A DNA stretch of 64,000 bases from Gracilaria gracilis (taxonomy: Eukaryota > Rhodophyta > Florideophyceae > Gracilariales > Gracilariaceae). The stretch covers positions 620,001-684,000 of the forward strand of contig JARGSG010000200.1 in assembly GCA_030374805.1 (NCBI GenBank), read 5' to 3'. The notes below the pieces were generated by a model. The model searched no databases. It saw nothing but the letters and a program-made list of their open reading frames with translations, and was not told where the DNA came from. Positions 21,382-31,957 of the stretch are shown piece after piece. Both the position numbers and the translations under genes were made by a program. Each line of letters opens with the position of its first letter. Within the stretch, counting starts at the first letter, position 1.

Positions 21382-22018
21382 CTAACGTACAAGCCTATCC
21401 CCAGGGATCTCCCTCACTTGGATACGAGACCATGGTTGTTGTCGGTCTACTTTCAACACCAGCAACCGAGTTCCAGGTGCTAACAAATACTCATATTGTT
21501 CTCTGTGAGCAGATATATGCACAATTGATACAGCGGTTTTCGCTCTGAAGAAAAACAGTGTACCACCTCCATTGCAAATACCTTGAGAGACTTTCAACTT
21601 GCATGAACAGCTTGTGATGCTCCACCAGGTCACAACTTGGTTCTCTCTGTACTGGTCCGCTACATCGACTCTAATCCCACGATATAACTGCAGACGTTCC
21701 GGGGCAGGCGGTAGCTTGTCATGAGCCCGCAGGAACAAACCCAAATACGGGAAGAACATCCACTTTCTTCTCCCTCATGGCACGGTTCAGAGATCCGTAT
21801 ATTTGACCAGTAGAATACGCGAATATTACAGCTTTCTCTTCTTGGTTAACAGGCAAATCCCCCCATACTTCTGCCACCCTGCCCATATCGCTGTTAGAGC
21901 TATGCATTGTTAGACACCTGCATATGCCTCTCGTGCTTCCTGTTCGTATTCGTATCTTGCTCTCTCTCGTGCTCTCTGTTCGTATTTGTATTTTGTATTT
22001 GTTTACGAGAGCACACAT
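21382..22018 (-). pseudogene. ADP-ribosyltransferase-fold protein (ART, R-S-E type), frameshifted
   Basis: Two overlapping minus frames make one domain. The first (22018 to about 21750) holds an N-terminal ART segment with IFAYSTGQIYGSLNRAM. The second (about 21759-21382) holds the NAD-binding Arg in LQLYRGIR, the Ser motif in WWSITSCS, and a Glu-bearing strand REQYEYLLAPGT followed by RLLVLKV. The frame changes by one base near 21750. R-S-E ARTs transfer ADP-ribose from NAD to arginine or other targets. The domain is 133 bp downstream of the UDG-like segment and in the same register as it, so they may once have been one gene. I do not see a signal peptide. Host signalling enzyme or acquired effector cannot be decided. 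Confidence 0.7.
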
Positions 22019-22150
22019 GTGCTCTTCTCACGTGAGCACATATGTGACTCTCTCGATAGCTATGTTCGTCGCTATGTTGTTATAAGCGCTCTCAACTCCT
22101 GTGGAGAGTTGAGATGTGCAGGCCAACTCGTAAAACCTTTTTCCTCTTTG

Positions 22151-23197
22151 TTAATCGCTCTTTGAGGGGTGGGAAAGAAACGGCGAGTAGACTTGGGGTC
22201 TCGGTAGTAATGGCATATCACGTACCCCAGTTATCGGCTCTATTCCATCCTCAAATTCCAGCTCACCTTTCAGCCTTCCGAGATACGTTGTGTGCCATTC
22301 CCTTGTCTTTAGGATGAAATCCCGCAGAGCCGCTGGCTCAAGACCTCTCCTTTCAAGCTCAAATTCAGTGGGAAGCCAGCCTATAGCTTTCATTACCCGC
22401 TCATTCAGTTTCTGGTTGACAATGGTGAAATGCGGAGTGTCTTGGCAGAACTGACCTCCTCGAGCACCAGGGCTGTGCCAATCGATGATTCTTACTGGTA
22501 CATTCGAGAATTTTCTCACTGCAGTTCCAACAGGGGACTTTGCACGCTTCGCTTTACCGCTCCACCAGGAAATCACTAACCCCCGGCGCTTGTCAGATGC
22601 CGGTAACCGAGATTTGGCCAACAAGATTTGTTCAATGATGCATCTGAGTACCGGGAGCCAGAACGCATTATGATCTGAGTTGGAAATTGTACCGCCTGTT
22701 GTAAAGGAAGCATTGAGAAATAGTATTCCTTGCGAAATCATGCTCTGAAACCATGGTGGTGGTGAAACCACTCTCTTGTCAGATATCAGGGCTTTCAAGC
22801 CCTTCAGTTTGGCATCCTTTCTGACGCCATACTTTGCCATCGCAGCTGCCTTCAAAATGGATCGCATGGACGTCATTAATCCCAACATTTCATCATTTCA
22901 ATGCTCAAGTGTCGGGTCGAACATGGGCACACATGTGGCAGACTGCAGTGATTCGGACTGTTGACACTCAAGAAACAGATCAAGTTAGTCAACTTTGTTG
23001 TATATTGCAATGTCAATGAGGCGAGGAGTAACTTTACCGGTTGTTGCGCGATGAAGATTACATTCCAGTTCTCTGGTGATAACGGTTTGAGTGATTGGAA
23101 AGTGAGCTCCCTCATCGGAGCAATATGATGATCTCTTTCTTCCCCAACGAAAACTGACGCATCCTCTAAGCAATTGATGAGGCTGGTCAGAACTCTC
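22151..23197 (-). pseudogene. Uracil-DNA glycosylase-like (UDG family 1 fold), stop-interrupted
   Basis: The minus-strand frame from 23197 gives IAPMRELTFQSLKPLS and NWNVIFIAQQP, which align with the start of UNG. A canonical-looking intron follows (GTAAAG..., branch-like TTGACTAAC, ...CAACAG; about 22970-23055). After it come ATCVPMFDP, a TGA stop (about 22905), and a long open part (22888-22151) with SQGILFLNASFT and IDWHSPGARGGQF, equivalent to the UNG LLLNAVLT and HPSPLS motifs. The catalytic GQDPYH motif reads AQQPSE, so the water-activating Asp is missing. Removal of uracil is doubtful; a structural or binding role, or simple decay, is more likely. Confidence 0.68.
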
Positions 23198-23496
23198 TCT
23201 CACTTAAAGACACCGCCAAGTATGCACGTCAGAGATAAGGATGAATCAAAATGAGGTATGTTTCGAACTACTTTTGTGGACACATTCGTGCGGGTGAAGT
23301 TTGTGTAGTCGGTTTTGTAGTGCCGTTCTCCAATGGTAATACGGAATGATTTTGAACAAGATCTGTTGCTACATAAGTCTTGATAGCTTGTGGTAAGCTG
23401 TTCCAAGAACTGTGCTGTGAATTTATGCCACTGGCAAACGCCGTTCTCGTCTGAAGGTAACTCGTACTCCCACTCCATTGCGAGCCGCAGAAGCAC
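23198..23496 (-). pseudogene. WWE domain segment upstream of the UDG-like part
   Basis: The ~95-residue segment has the WWE pattern: WEYELPSDENG, QWHKF about 12 residues later, then FRITIGERHYKTDYTNF and TNVSTKVVRNI. WWE domains bind (iso-)ADP-ribose and occur with PARP and ubiquitin-ligase domains. A single TGA (about 23198-23200) ends this frame, but the same frame continues directly into the UDG-like segment, so the two were probably one protein. Upstream TCTAACAG just before the domain could be a splice acceptor, so an N-terminal exon may be missing here. Confidence 0.7.
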
Positions 23497-24144
23497 AGTT
23501 TGCTGTTAGATGTACTTTTTTTTGTGGAACAATGGATGAAGCTTAGCGTAGTAGGAGGTGAAGGTGGGGTAGAACTTCTGCTCAAGTAAGGCATTCTTTT
23601 TACAAGCCACAACAAGTGGTTGTCAAGGTTCAAACTCGGAAATATTTTGCAGTGAGCAGAAAATGTGAGAAAGATCTCATTCTTCTCACGATGTTGGAAG
23701 CTTGAAGAGGAGCATCCGTGTCAATTGGAAATGTATGAAGAAAGGGTTGCTTCCAAGTGAGCAACGCCAAAACCGAATGCGACAAGGTACATGGTATGGT
23801 GGATAAACCACTACGTCTGCGACAATTCTATCGTTCTTAGAACATATAATATATGGTATATATTATATTATAGTACTGGGCCAAAGTGAAGTATGCCAGT
23901 GTTGAAGTATGCCAGTGTTGACAGTACTGTCTGTAGGTTGCATTAATGGGTAAAAGTGCAGACGATCATTTCGGTGATACCAAGTCGAAAGGTGCAAATC
24001 AAGATGGGACACTGACCAACGATCGGTGCGGCCATTTGGCTGGCACGCACGCCTCGGCGAACGGTTATTTAACTCGAAGAAGGATGATGGTGTGATGTTG
24101 ATGCCAAGCAAAAGAAATTAGAGCACCAGGCGTCTCGCTGAAGC
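23497..24144. other. Probable upstream region of the WWE-UDG-ART locus
   Basis: An AT-rich imperfect palindrome lies at about 23847-23870. A perfect 16-bp tandem duplication of GAAGTATGCCAGTGTT follows at 23888-23919. No coding frame is recognised. Confidence 0.4.
23888..23919. repeat. Perfect 16-bp tandem duplication
   Basis: GAAGTATGCCAGTGTT occurs twice without a gap. Its function is unknown. Confidence 0.85.
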
Positions 24145-24634
24145 TCATTGCCTCTCCCTTCTCCCCTTATCCGCAAGTGGCATCGCTGCATATGCTCCCT
24201 CTTTGAGGTGTTCAGGATGGTTGCTGGACAGAACGACACACGCGCAAGGCGCGACGGACGTGTTGTGCGTGGCCACGTGCGCCGCCACGTCGCACATGCG
24301 AAGCGTCTTGTGATACGTCATCACCGTGGACACGTTGTCGGGTGTCGGCCGAATCGGCAGCCACTCGCTGGATCGGCACCGCGGCGGACGGGCCTGCGTG
24401 CCACTGGTGGACCTCCGGCGCAGTCGATCTGACGAAAGGTCCCTTGCGCGACATCGCGCTGGATGCAGCTTGAGCTGAGTTCTCTTCTGTCATCAACCAT
24501 CGCTCTCGCCACGTTGGCGTTGTCATGCCCCCATACGCTACGCTACGCCTCCAAGCATCAGCGCTGCAGACTTGATGAAATATGAATCGGAGGGTGGCGA
24601 TAGTCGTGGCGAGTGACAGCAGCCATTTATTCAC
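24145..24634 (-). pseudogene. Possible broken secreted-protein gene
   Basis: A minus frame starts with a signal-peptide-like MNKWLLSLATTIATLRFIF (24634). Another frame ends with a protein-like segment containing TYHKTLRMCDVAAHVATH and CACVVLSSNHPEHL (24333-24145). They may be pieces of one frameshifted gene. I recognise no family, and both could be chance frames. Confidence 0.25.
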
Positions 24635-24813
24635 TCATCAAAGTGCAGCTCGAGGCCACTTTTTGCACTTCGCCAAAGGAAGCCAAACGACACGTCTGCT
24701 TCTCTTTGGGTCAAGCAATGGCGCTACTTGTTCTCTAATTTCATACTACTAACCACCCCAAACGCGTCCATTTCCTCATGCGGGTTTCATTGCCCTCTTT
24801 TATCGTCGCCCCA

Positions 24814-26073
24814 CTACGAAGCCGCACAGCTAGCATCAACAACGCTCTCAAACGAATTTCCTAGACCAGAAATGAAAGCGTAAGTCAATTCGCATCCGTG
24901 CAATTGGGCAAAATCCTTCAGTTCTTCTGGGACGGTGTCATCATATTTACTCGCCAGACTCGCTATGTATCTCCTTTCATATACATTTCCAGATGACACA
25001 GAATCACATGCCGGAAGTGAAGACAAAAAATACTGGTACGCCGCAACAACAGAGGCAGAAACACAATCCGCTTTGTTAGCCGATAGCGGGTTTGATTGCA
25101 CGTAGAAATCCATATACACAGCGTGATCCACACCTGGATTGGAACTGCACTCAGTTATACACACAGGAAGAGAAACCCCGACTCTGTTGTAATAAAACTC
25201 GGCCGTCGGGCATTCACTCTGCAGCTCCGCCAAAGTTTTCACTCCTGCAGTAGATTTAACAAAATCCGTGCACGGGTCCACTTGCTTCGCCTCTGCAATG
25301 GTGTACTCCTGGATCACCTCTGTTGCATCACAACGAGGGTCACCGGTTTCTGCACAGGTGAGCACGACATCTCTCCCATCCAAGATTGCTTCCGCTATCT
25401 CCTCCACGATGATAGTGGCATTAACTTGTGCCAGACGAGCGCTGGCGCCCTCAAGCAGCTCAGTCGCCCACTGGAGAGCTTGGGCATGGGTAGTCCCCGT
25501 CAACCTCGATTTGGTTCCTCCATCAACAGAGCGAATTATTCCATCTTGGGTGTAGATGTAGTAGCCGGCCTTGATCACAACTTGGGAACCATTTTTTACC
25601 ACAGTCAATCGTGCTCTGCACTTTGTTCTGGCGCTGCACTGCCCTGTTGGAACCATCTCATCCAAAACAAAGTCTTCGACAGCAGAAGCGTCGTTGTGAA
25701 CAAATGATTTAAAGATGGAGCTGTACGGATTGACACGTTTGGCATAGCTCCGGCGCGAAGGTGACGACAGTACTCCATAGTTGGTGAGACCGATATGACG
25801 AGCAAAGTGAAGCTTTGGCGACCAGGCGGGGTAGAAGTGTGATACACGAGAGCGGGTGTGACGTTCGATGAGGCCTGTTCTGCTGGCGACAAACGCCGAT
25901 ATCGACAGCACTACAACCAGTGCAAGCAGGCTTCGAAGACGGCGAAAGAGCGGAGCAGAGTTGGCATTAAGCCTCACTTGCTCGTTTGAAAACTGTGCAG
26001 AAGAAGCGGTATTGCCGGGAGGGGATGGGATGGATTGGTATAGAACATGATCTCGGTGGGCGACAGATTCCAT
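24814..26073 (-). CDS. Single-pass membrane protein with Cys-rich ectodomain, unknown function
   Basis: 419 residues in one exon. Residues 1-46 are polar with an Arg-rich stop (PLFRRLR). One transmembrane helix spans about 49-63 (LLALVVVLSISAFVA), and with positive residues on the N-terminal side a type II topology is likely. The long C-terminal part has about 12 cysteines, mostly in its second half, and two N-glycosylation motifs (NGS, NAT), suggesting a disulphide-bonded domain in the secretory lumen or outside the cell. No enzyme motif was recognised. The gene is intact, with a TATA-like box 70 bp upstream, and is a good candidate lineage-specific gene. Confidence 0.75.
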   Translation of the reverse strand: MESVAHRDHVLYQSIPSPPGNTASSAQFSNEQVRLNANSAPLFRRLRSLLALVVVLSISAFVASRTGLIERHTRSRVSHFYPAWSPKLHFARHIGLTNYGVLSSPSRRSYAKRVNPYSSIFKSFVHNDASAVEDFVLDEMVPTGQCSARTKCRARLTVVKNGSQVVIKAGYYIYTQDGIIRSVDGGTKSRLTGTTHAQALQWATELLEGASARLAQVNATIIVEEIAEAILDGRDVVLTCAETGDPRCDATEVIQEYTIAEAKQVDPCTDFVKSTAGVKTLAELQSECPTAEFYYNRVGVSLPVCITECSSNPGVDHAVYMDFYVQSNPLSANKADCVSASVVAAYQYFLSSLPACDSVSSGNVYERRYIASLASKYDDTVPEELKDFAQLHGCELTYAFISGLGNSFESVVDASCAAS

Positions 26074-26142
26074 TGCGATGACGGTTTTGGTGAGAGAGTA
26101 AAAGCTGCGGACGCTGAATGATGCTGATGCGGCGGCTCTGGC

Positions 26143-26149
26143 TTAAATA
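26143..26149 (-). promoter_or_regulatory. TATA-like box of the membrane-protein gene
   Basis: TATTTAA on the minus strand, about 70 bp before the ATG at 26073, within CACTATTTAA, identical to the decamer upstream of the PL7 gene. Confidence 0.5.
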
Positions 26150-26433
26150 GTGGAGCGGCTTGTGCGACGGAATGTAGCGAGCTGCATCGACTCCGATCTG
26201 AACTTGTAGACGTATGTCTGTGTGTGCACTTGTTAGAAGCAGCTGCTTCCATTGTGCCATATTCTTCATTTGTATGGATACGGCTGGATGCAGTTGCTTC
26301 CTTTGCGGGACCAATCACGTAACTCACAAAAAGGCTCTGGATAGCGCTGCCAGTAATCTCTGCTTCCAAAAAGGCCCGGAAGTGTCACGTTCATGTGACG
26401 AAGAGAGACAACCTTCCAGAAGGCACTTCTGCC

Positions 26434-26614
26434 GGAGAATCTACGCACTGTGAGGAGCGTAGAAAAAGTGCCCCAGAACCTCCTCTTCTTTGTAACAAAT
26501 TAGGGCAGATTCACCTTTTTAAAGGTAACGCTCCCAGAACCTCTATATCCCCTGAGCTTTTTTGTTGGCTTGCACCCCTTTCGAAGCTTCAGTAGAATTC
26601 AAAAAAGCGCGCGC
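26434..26614 (+). mobile_element. Solo end of a related MULE
   Basis: Begins with the same 18 bases as the MULE at 4065 (GGAGAATCTACGCACTGT) and ends with a similar AAAAAAGCGCGCGC box about 180 bp later. The sequence between is diverged (CCAGAACCTCCT against CTAGATCCTCCT). No opposite end or transposase is found nearby. It lies about 360 bp upstream of the membrane-protein ATG. Confidence 0.7.
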
Positions 26615-28180
26615 TAATCTGTTTTGCTTCCCGCGTGTTGAATACAGTCACTACTGTACTGTCGGCACGTTGAAACTCTTTTGAGGAAATACATTTGCAG
26701 AGATTACGTGTTTGCTGTGCGCAACAAGCATATGCGCGATTAATCTTCATTGACATACTGTATTGTCCCGTAATCAGTTTGCGTGAACAAACTATCGGTA
26801 ACTGCTCTATATATACCTCAAATGTGTCGCACACGCGTCAAGAGACGACACCTCAATAGTGAACCAGCTCTCCCCATCGATACGCTTGACGACACTTGTT
26901 GATGATCCACTCATTTGAAAGCGCTACGTCTTGTCTCTGCTTGCACAGAAGAAGAGCGCCTGCGAATGAATGAAAACAAATTCGTAGAAGAAACATTACA
27001 CCGCCCAAAACGGACGTGTTTTCGCATAAATTTTTATTCTGTCGCTCGTGTCCTGCACGCGTGCAGTTGAGAAGAACACATATACTGGCTCGAATAAGGC
27101 CATCACAACTGCTTTTTTGGCATTCTAGACTCTGCCGCAGACCTCAGTACAAGAAATGGTGTCGATTTTTCATTGCAAAACTCTTGTTTACTACTTCAGT
27201 GTTCTTTTGTACAAACTCTGTGCTCGTATCTCTGACGTGTTTCATATGATTCAAATCAAAAATGTTTAAGAGACAATTTGCGGCTCTTGTCGGCTAGACA
27301 ACGGAGCAATATGGATATCGGTTCATACCTTCACGGACGAGAGGAAGTAGTGTGGTTGTCGTTCCAAACGAAGAGCATCAGCGAAGTAAATCAAGCGGCA
27401 AAAACTTAGTTATAAAACGACACATTAAAATAATTGCGACGGATTTGAAGTTGAACAGTTATTACGCAAAGACGATTTCATAAAAACTTCACATCAAATT
27501 CACTGCTGTTTTACCACGTGAAGTCACATCAGTGTTGAGAAAAATTGAGATTACGCGAAGCACATCAGTTGAAGCTTCATTGAAGCGCAAGAAAAAGCAT
27601 GATTGCATTTGTGTTATGGGAACACAGGATTCTTTGAAGAACTCTCAAAAAGGAAGCAAGTATCCCATTTCGTTTGCAGCATGATTAGATTATTACACGT
27701 CGGGAATAAGTAATAGTACTCAGTACTCGATAAAATAGTTTCGCTCTCACAAGTCAAATAGGGTTAGACTATTGTACGTTGAATACAACATGATTTCTTT
27801 TATAAGTATGAGGAACATAAGACAAACTTAGCTCTTACTATAGTGAAAATTCTTTGAGACCTTATAGTTACAAGAAAGCATAGATCTAATAAGACAAAAT
27901 AAATAAACGGTCTAAGCTTCGAGATTTACATTATTATTTTTTATGATTCACTGTGGACACAGCAGTTGTTAGGATGTAAAAGAAAAACGAATAAACGAAT
28001 TTATGTTCAAAGACTACCTAACTGTTTCATACGTCAAGCAAATAGCCGCAAAGAGCATCACAAGACAGCTAATGGATATGAGAGGAATGAAAATTTCGAA
28101 CAGACAGAACAGACCTTTTTTTATAATTGTAGTAACAGTGCGTTTTTATTTGAATCAAAAGCTCTGGATTAAAATATTTA
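26615..28180. other. Intergenic AT-rich region
   Basis: No recognisable gene on either strand. Only short open frames are present. Confidence 0.45.
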
Positions 28181-28740
28181 TCACATAGATCGTAAAGAAA
28201 AGTTCTCTCCTTCGTGCTGAAGAACAACAGAAGTTACCTGAGCAACAGCGTAAAAACAAGTAGAGTGAATTGCAATTCTGTGACGAAAGGTTTGCTGAAG
28301 TACTTCAAACGTCTTGAAACGGTGGTTTAAAGTCTCTTGACGTCCACAAATTCTAGATTGATTGATGCCCATCAAGTATAGTCTATCCAATGGAGTAATA
28401 CATTTTTTGTCTGTGTATCCATCATCAAATATAACAAATTTGTTTTCCAGTAAGCTTTGCGTCATATCAGTCGTAAATATTTTATTCCGCGTACTGCGCG
28501 CATGCCAATGGTCCATTAACCCATACAACTTGCCCCGATTTGATGCACACAAGCAATTTCGTATCTAAGTCCGGCTCTGCTTAGCTTTTTAGAAAACCAT
28601 TTTGTTTGAAATAGAAATGGTTCTCGGATTGGACATTCAAGGGCATCAACTGAAACCAACACAATAGGATCTCCGACAAGATCTAAAATGAACATTTTTT
28701 CCCAATTAATTTACGCAAAAGGTTAATAGACTAGTTTAGT
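28181..28740 (-). pseudogene. DDE_Tnp_4 (Harbinger-like) transposase remnant, copy 1
   Basis: The minus strand shows the core start VSVDALECPIREP and GLRYEIAC (about 28720-28600). In the frame 28552-28181 it continues with DDGYTDKKCITP, the acidic third motif around RQETLNHRFKTFEVL, and FRHRIAIHSTCF. The third-motif context is normally RHE. The segments are in different frames with stops. The N-terminal half is missing or unrecognisable. It is the same family as the copy at 56946-58040. Confidence 0.78.
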
Positions 28741-29744
28741 AGAGTAAATTTGACGATGACTTACTTAATTAAGGTTCGATAACAATTTTACCGATTTTTT
28801 CACAAAACGACGTATAGTTCTTTCATCCAATCTAATGATGGCACTCAAACTGTGCACCGAAATGTAAAGTTTTTAAGAACCTGAGAGCCCAAAGTAGATT
28901 ATTAGGGTCTAAAAGGAAGCCCATGTTATTGCAATCAAGCCTGTTTCATAGCAAAGAACAAATATGCGCACTAGCACTTAACATAGAATGGAAACTTCTC
29001 AATATTGTTAGCGTCGCTACATCCGGAGCATTACAAAAATATTTGAAGGCCAGGTTCTCTAATATAAAAAGAAAAATATAGAAAAACATAGTTCTACACT
29101 GCAAAAATGTAGTACGATAAGTTCTTAGTAGGTTGTTGCCACCTAAGCATATCTGTGCGCCGTGCTGGCTGCAGTTCACCTAATTGGTATTATCTATTTT
29201 ATAATTTATAATTTCTAATTTCTAATTTAGTCTAGCTTCAAATTGCTGGCGTAAAACAGTAGGCCATGGACGCAGCGGATGACGTCATGCTCGCACGAGA
29301 GATCAGCGTCGGTGCAATTTGTATATATTGTAGTGCATTTTGTCTTCCAGCTCAATTATTGTAAAGTCAGGCAACACTAAAGCACTAACTGTACTATTTT
29401 AAACACTTGCTAATCTACTACTATTCAAATTTAACCACGCTTTGACGTCTATTATCGTACAACTACACGGTTTACAGTATTTGCCCGGCTGTTGGCCTAT
29501 GTAGGTTTAGATGCCCACTGACCAAATTGTTTGTCTGCTTTTCTCTTTAAATAAAGCTCTTACGCGATCTTTTTACCAGACAAACCAAACATCCTATCGC
29601 TATTTGTATGTAATTCTAATCTCCCGAACTATAGGTTTTTTGCTTTCGATCTTAGCTTTACTGATGAACAGGTAAAAAGATTCTGAAAGTTTACACACCC
29701 ATTTGGGGTCGTAAAATTGCTGGCCAAACAATTGAATACTATTA
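28741..29744. other. No gene; contains a repeat shared with 56.4 kb
   Basis: About 29165-29390 resembles 56375-56585 in direct orientation. Shared pieces include an AATTGGTATTA/AATTAGTATTA start, a TCTAAT-rich tract, TAGTGC and ATTGTAAA..TCAGG. Each copy lies near a DDE_Tnp_4 remnant, so it may be part of that family. Otherwise nothing is recognised. Confidence 0.5.
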
Positions 29745-30153
29745 TTGGTCACTATAAAAGAACCTATAAAGATTATTCGTAAATATATCGCGCCACCTAC
29801 TAACAACGATTTTGGTGCAGTTTTGTCCAACAAACCCATTCTGGATAATCCCAAAAAGGTACTTTGGCAACCTGGGGCCGAAATCTCAATGAATATGGGT
29901 ACTTCGCGTCCGTTTGCTTTTGAACCTATTACACATCGGCCGACAATGGTTGAAAGGTTTTTGCTCTAACTGAAAAACGGAGCAAAAGCTCCTTTTATGG
30001 CTGCGGTTAATGAAGCTATGACCTTTATGTACATGGATGTCGTCACTCGCTTCATGGTCGATCGAGCCTTGTCCGAGCTCTCTCAGCGCACACTTAAATT
30101 GGTTGAAATACACCCATCAACGGGTGTCCAGGAGAATATCTTCCCATTGGTTT
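29745..30153 (+). pseudogene. Unrecognised coding remnant with one stop
   Basis: One plus frame of about 136 codons is interrupted only by TAA at 29967. It contains YIAPPTNNDFGAVLSNKPI before the stop and KNGAKAPFMAAVNEAM and RFMVDRALSELSQRTLKL after it. The composition is protein-like but I know no matching family. It lies just upstream of the Gypsy2 LTR and could be a host gene disrupted by it. Confidence 0.35.
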
Positions 30154-30243
30154 AAGATCTATGAGTTCCTGAAAAAATGGCAGGCGCAAAAACTTCTGGT
30201 GTGAATATGGTTACTCGCATACCACGAGGGGTTGCTGAAAGTT

Positions 30244-31086
30244 TGTAGTGCAACGCCCTGTGATGGAAGTTTCTGACTACTTAGTCATATTCCGACCTGT
30301 CGGGCGGATGCTTCGAATGGGAGTATATGAATAGTAACAACCATTGTAGTGGAAAGGACACGTGGGACACGGTTGAGCCAGGAGGTTGGCCACGTACACG
30401 TGGGACGGGCGCCACGGCGCGTGGGTAATTACCACTGAGCGTGGGCCTAATTTAGTTAGTTTCTTTAATTAGTGTTGGAGTGAGCTCACTGCTTAGCCCG
30501 GCGGCTACCTCGCCGCCGTGCACAGTAAAGTCCCCCCAACCAGGGTTTTGGCTCTAGACTTCACGCCTGCGAGCGCCTGCATTCCCATCAGGAGGAAGGT
30601 TCCGTAGCATACGGTAGTCTAACCACCCTTTCTCAATCAAACGAACCCAATTGTGGGAGTATTATACCGCTATTTGTCGCGTTTGCCTTGTATAAGGATT
30701 TGCCCGGCTTTGCCGTTTCTTCTCGTCACCTTTGTGACTCTCCTTTCCTTTTCCCCCTCTTTTCGGGTTGTTCTCCGCGACCCGCGGCTTGTGCTGGCAC
30801 TCGGCCACGCTTGCCACCCCTGTGGAAGCACCGCCTCATCTGAGGATACACACACACCGTTTACACGGATCCAACCTTCAGGTTTACCTTCCTACGCCTG
30901 GCGTGAAGGGTGGCCTCGCCCTTACAAACCGACTCAGTCGTGTCATCCCCTGGAAGGATTCTGCTTGCTGTGCTACCTCGTGTGAGGGAGATCCCGAACG
31001 TCTTCGTGGTTCTTTCCCCTTTGGGGCATTGCACTACAAGGTTCTTCCGCACCAATCAAGCCAATTTCAGCCGATAGTGCGTACCT
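30244..31086 (+). repeat. Gypsy2 5' LTR (boundaries approximate)
   Basis: Starts TGTAGTGCAACG, like the GypsyAB LTRs (TGTAGTATAATG), and ends near GTGCGTACC, as theirs end in TACC. It contains GC-rich hairpins and a pyrimidine-rich R/U5-like part. No gene is predicted inside. Confidence 0.55.
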
Positions 31087-31381
31087 GAAAGGTTGAAGGG
31101 AAGGTCAAGAGAGCCATATAGAGTTGGGCCCCAGAGACATGTTCTTCCCACCCATTGGAGGTAACGTTCAAAAGGACACCATGACTGGTGCACTTGAGGA
31201 CGATTCGTCTGATCCAGAAGAGGGGCGACGAAGAAAAAACCGCAAGGGTAAAGAAAGGAGGAGGAAAGAGGGAAAGAGTCGCGGTTACGACTCTGAATCC
31301 GATTCCTAGAGCGCCGATACCGATACTGGTTCATCATCGGATAATGACCGTAAAGGTAGACGCACGAAGAAACCGAACAGG

Positions 31382-31957
31382 TTGGCGAAGAAATCTTCAA
31401 AGAGAAACCGTAAAAGTAAGAAGAAACGGTATGAGTTGTCCTACTGGCATTCGGGCCCCGATACAACCCTAGAGGTGCGTCAGCCCCTGAACGACATGTT
31501 CACCAAAGCGGTTGATTATAGGTCATATCTGTTGAGAACCCGATCCTCTGCTTACACCCAAGAGGTTTCCAAGAAAATTACCAAGCACCATAAGAAGCTC
31601 AGCTTCCATATGGGTGATACTACTTTCACAGGTGATGATCTCATTGCAATAATTGAGTTTCTACAGAAGTTCAAGATTACATGTCACCAAAATGGTTTTT
31701 CCGAAGATGCTGCCATGTGTTTATTCCAGTTTAATTTTAAAGTTCAAGCTTACCACTTGCTGCAAGGCAGGCTCGGTGGAAATAACCTGGCGGTTGATGA
31801 AAAGGGAACAGAGATGTTAGAGACGTACCCAGAAGTGGTTAATTTCATGCTGGACACTTACGCTACCGATGAGGTTATCCAGAAAAGTTACACTGAGGTG
31901 CAGGCATATCGCCAGCGCTGTAGCCAAACCGAAATGAAATTCTTGTTGGGCCTTTGA
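31382..31957 (+). pseudogene. Gypsy2 gag
   Basis: 191 residues. A Lys/Arg-rich start is followed by AVDYRSYLLRTRSSAYTQ and helical capsid-like sequence (IIEFLQKFKITCHQNG, YATDEVIQKSYTEVQAYRQR). The same blocks occur in the GypsyAB gag at 43957-44690 (KFLQLFKTACNHNG, YATDEIIVDAAAEVTLYRQ). The upstream charged segment (31140-31380) and the downstream region to about 32550 are gag parts in other frames. It is truncated by a stop at 31957. Confidence 0.75.

Noticed and set aside
22888-23200. TGA recoding as selenocysteine in the WWE-UDG frame
   Set aside because: No SECIS-like structure was identified, the locus also has a frameshift, and nonsense decay is simpler.
23847-23870. AT-rich palindrome as a replication origin or promoter
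   Set aside because: Simple AT repeat with no other supporting signal.
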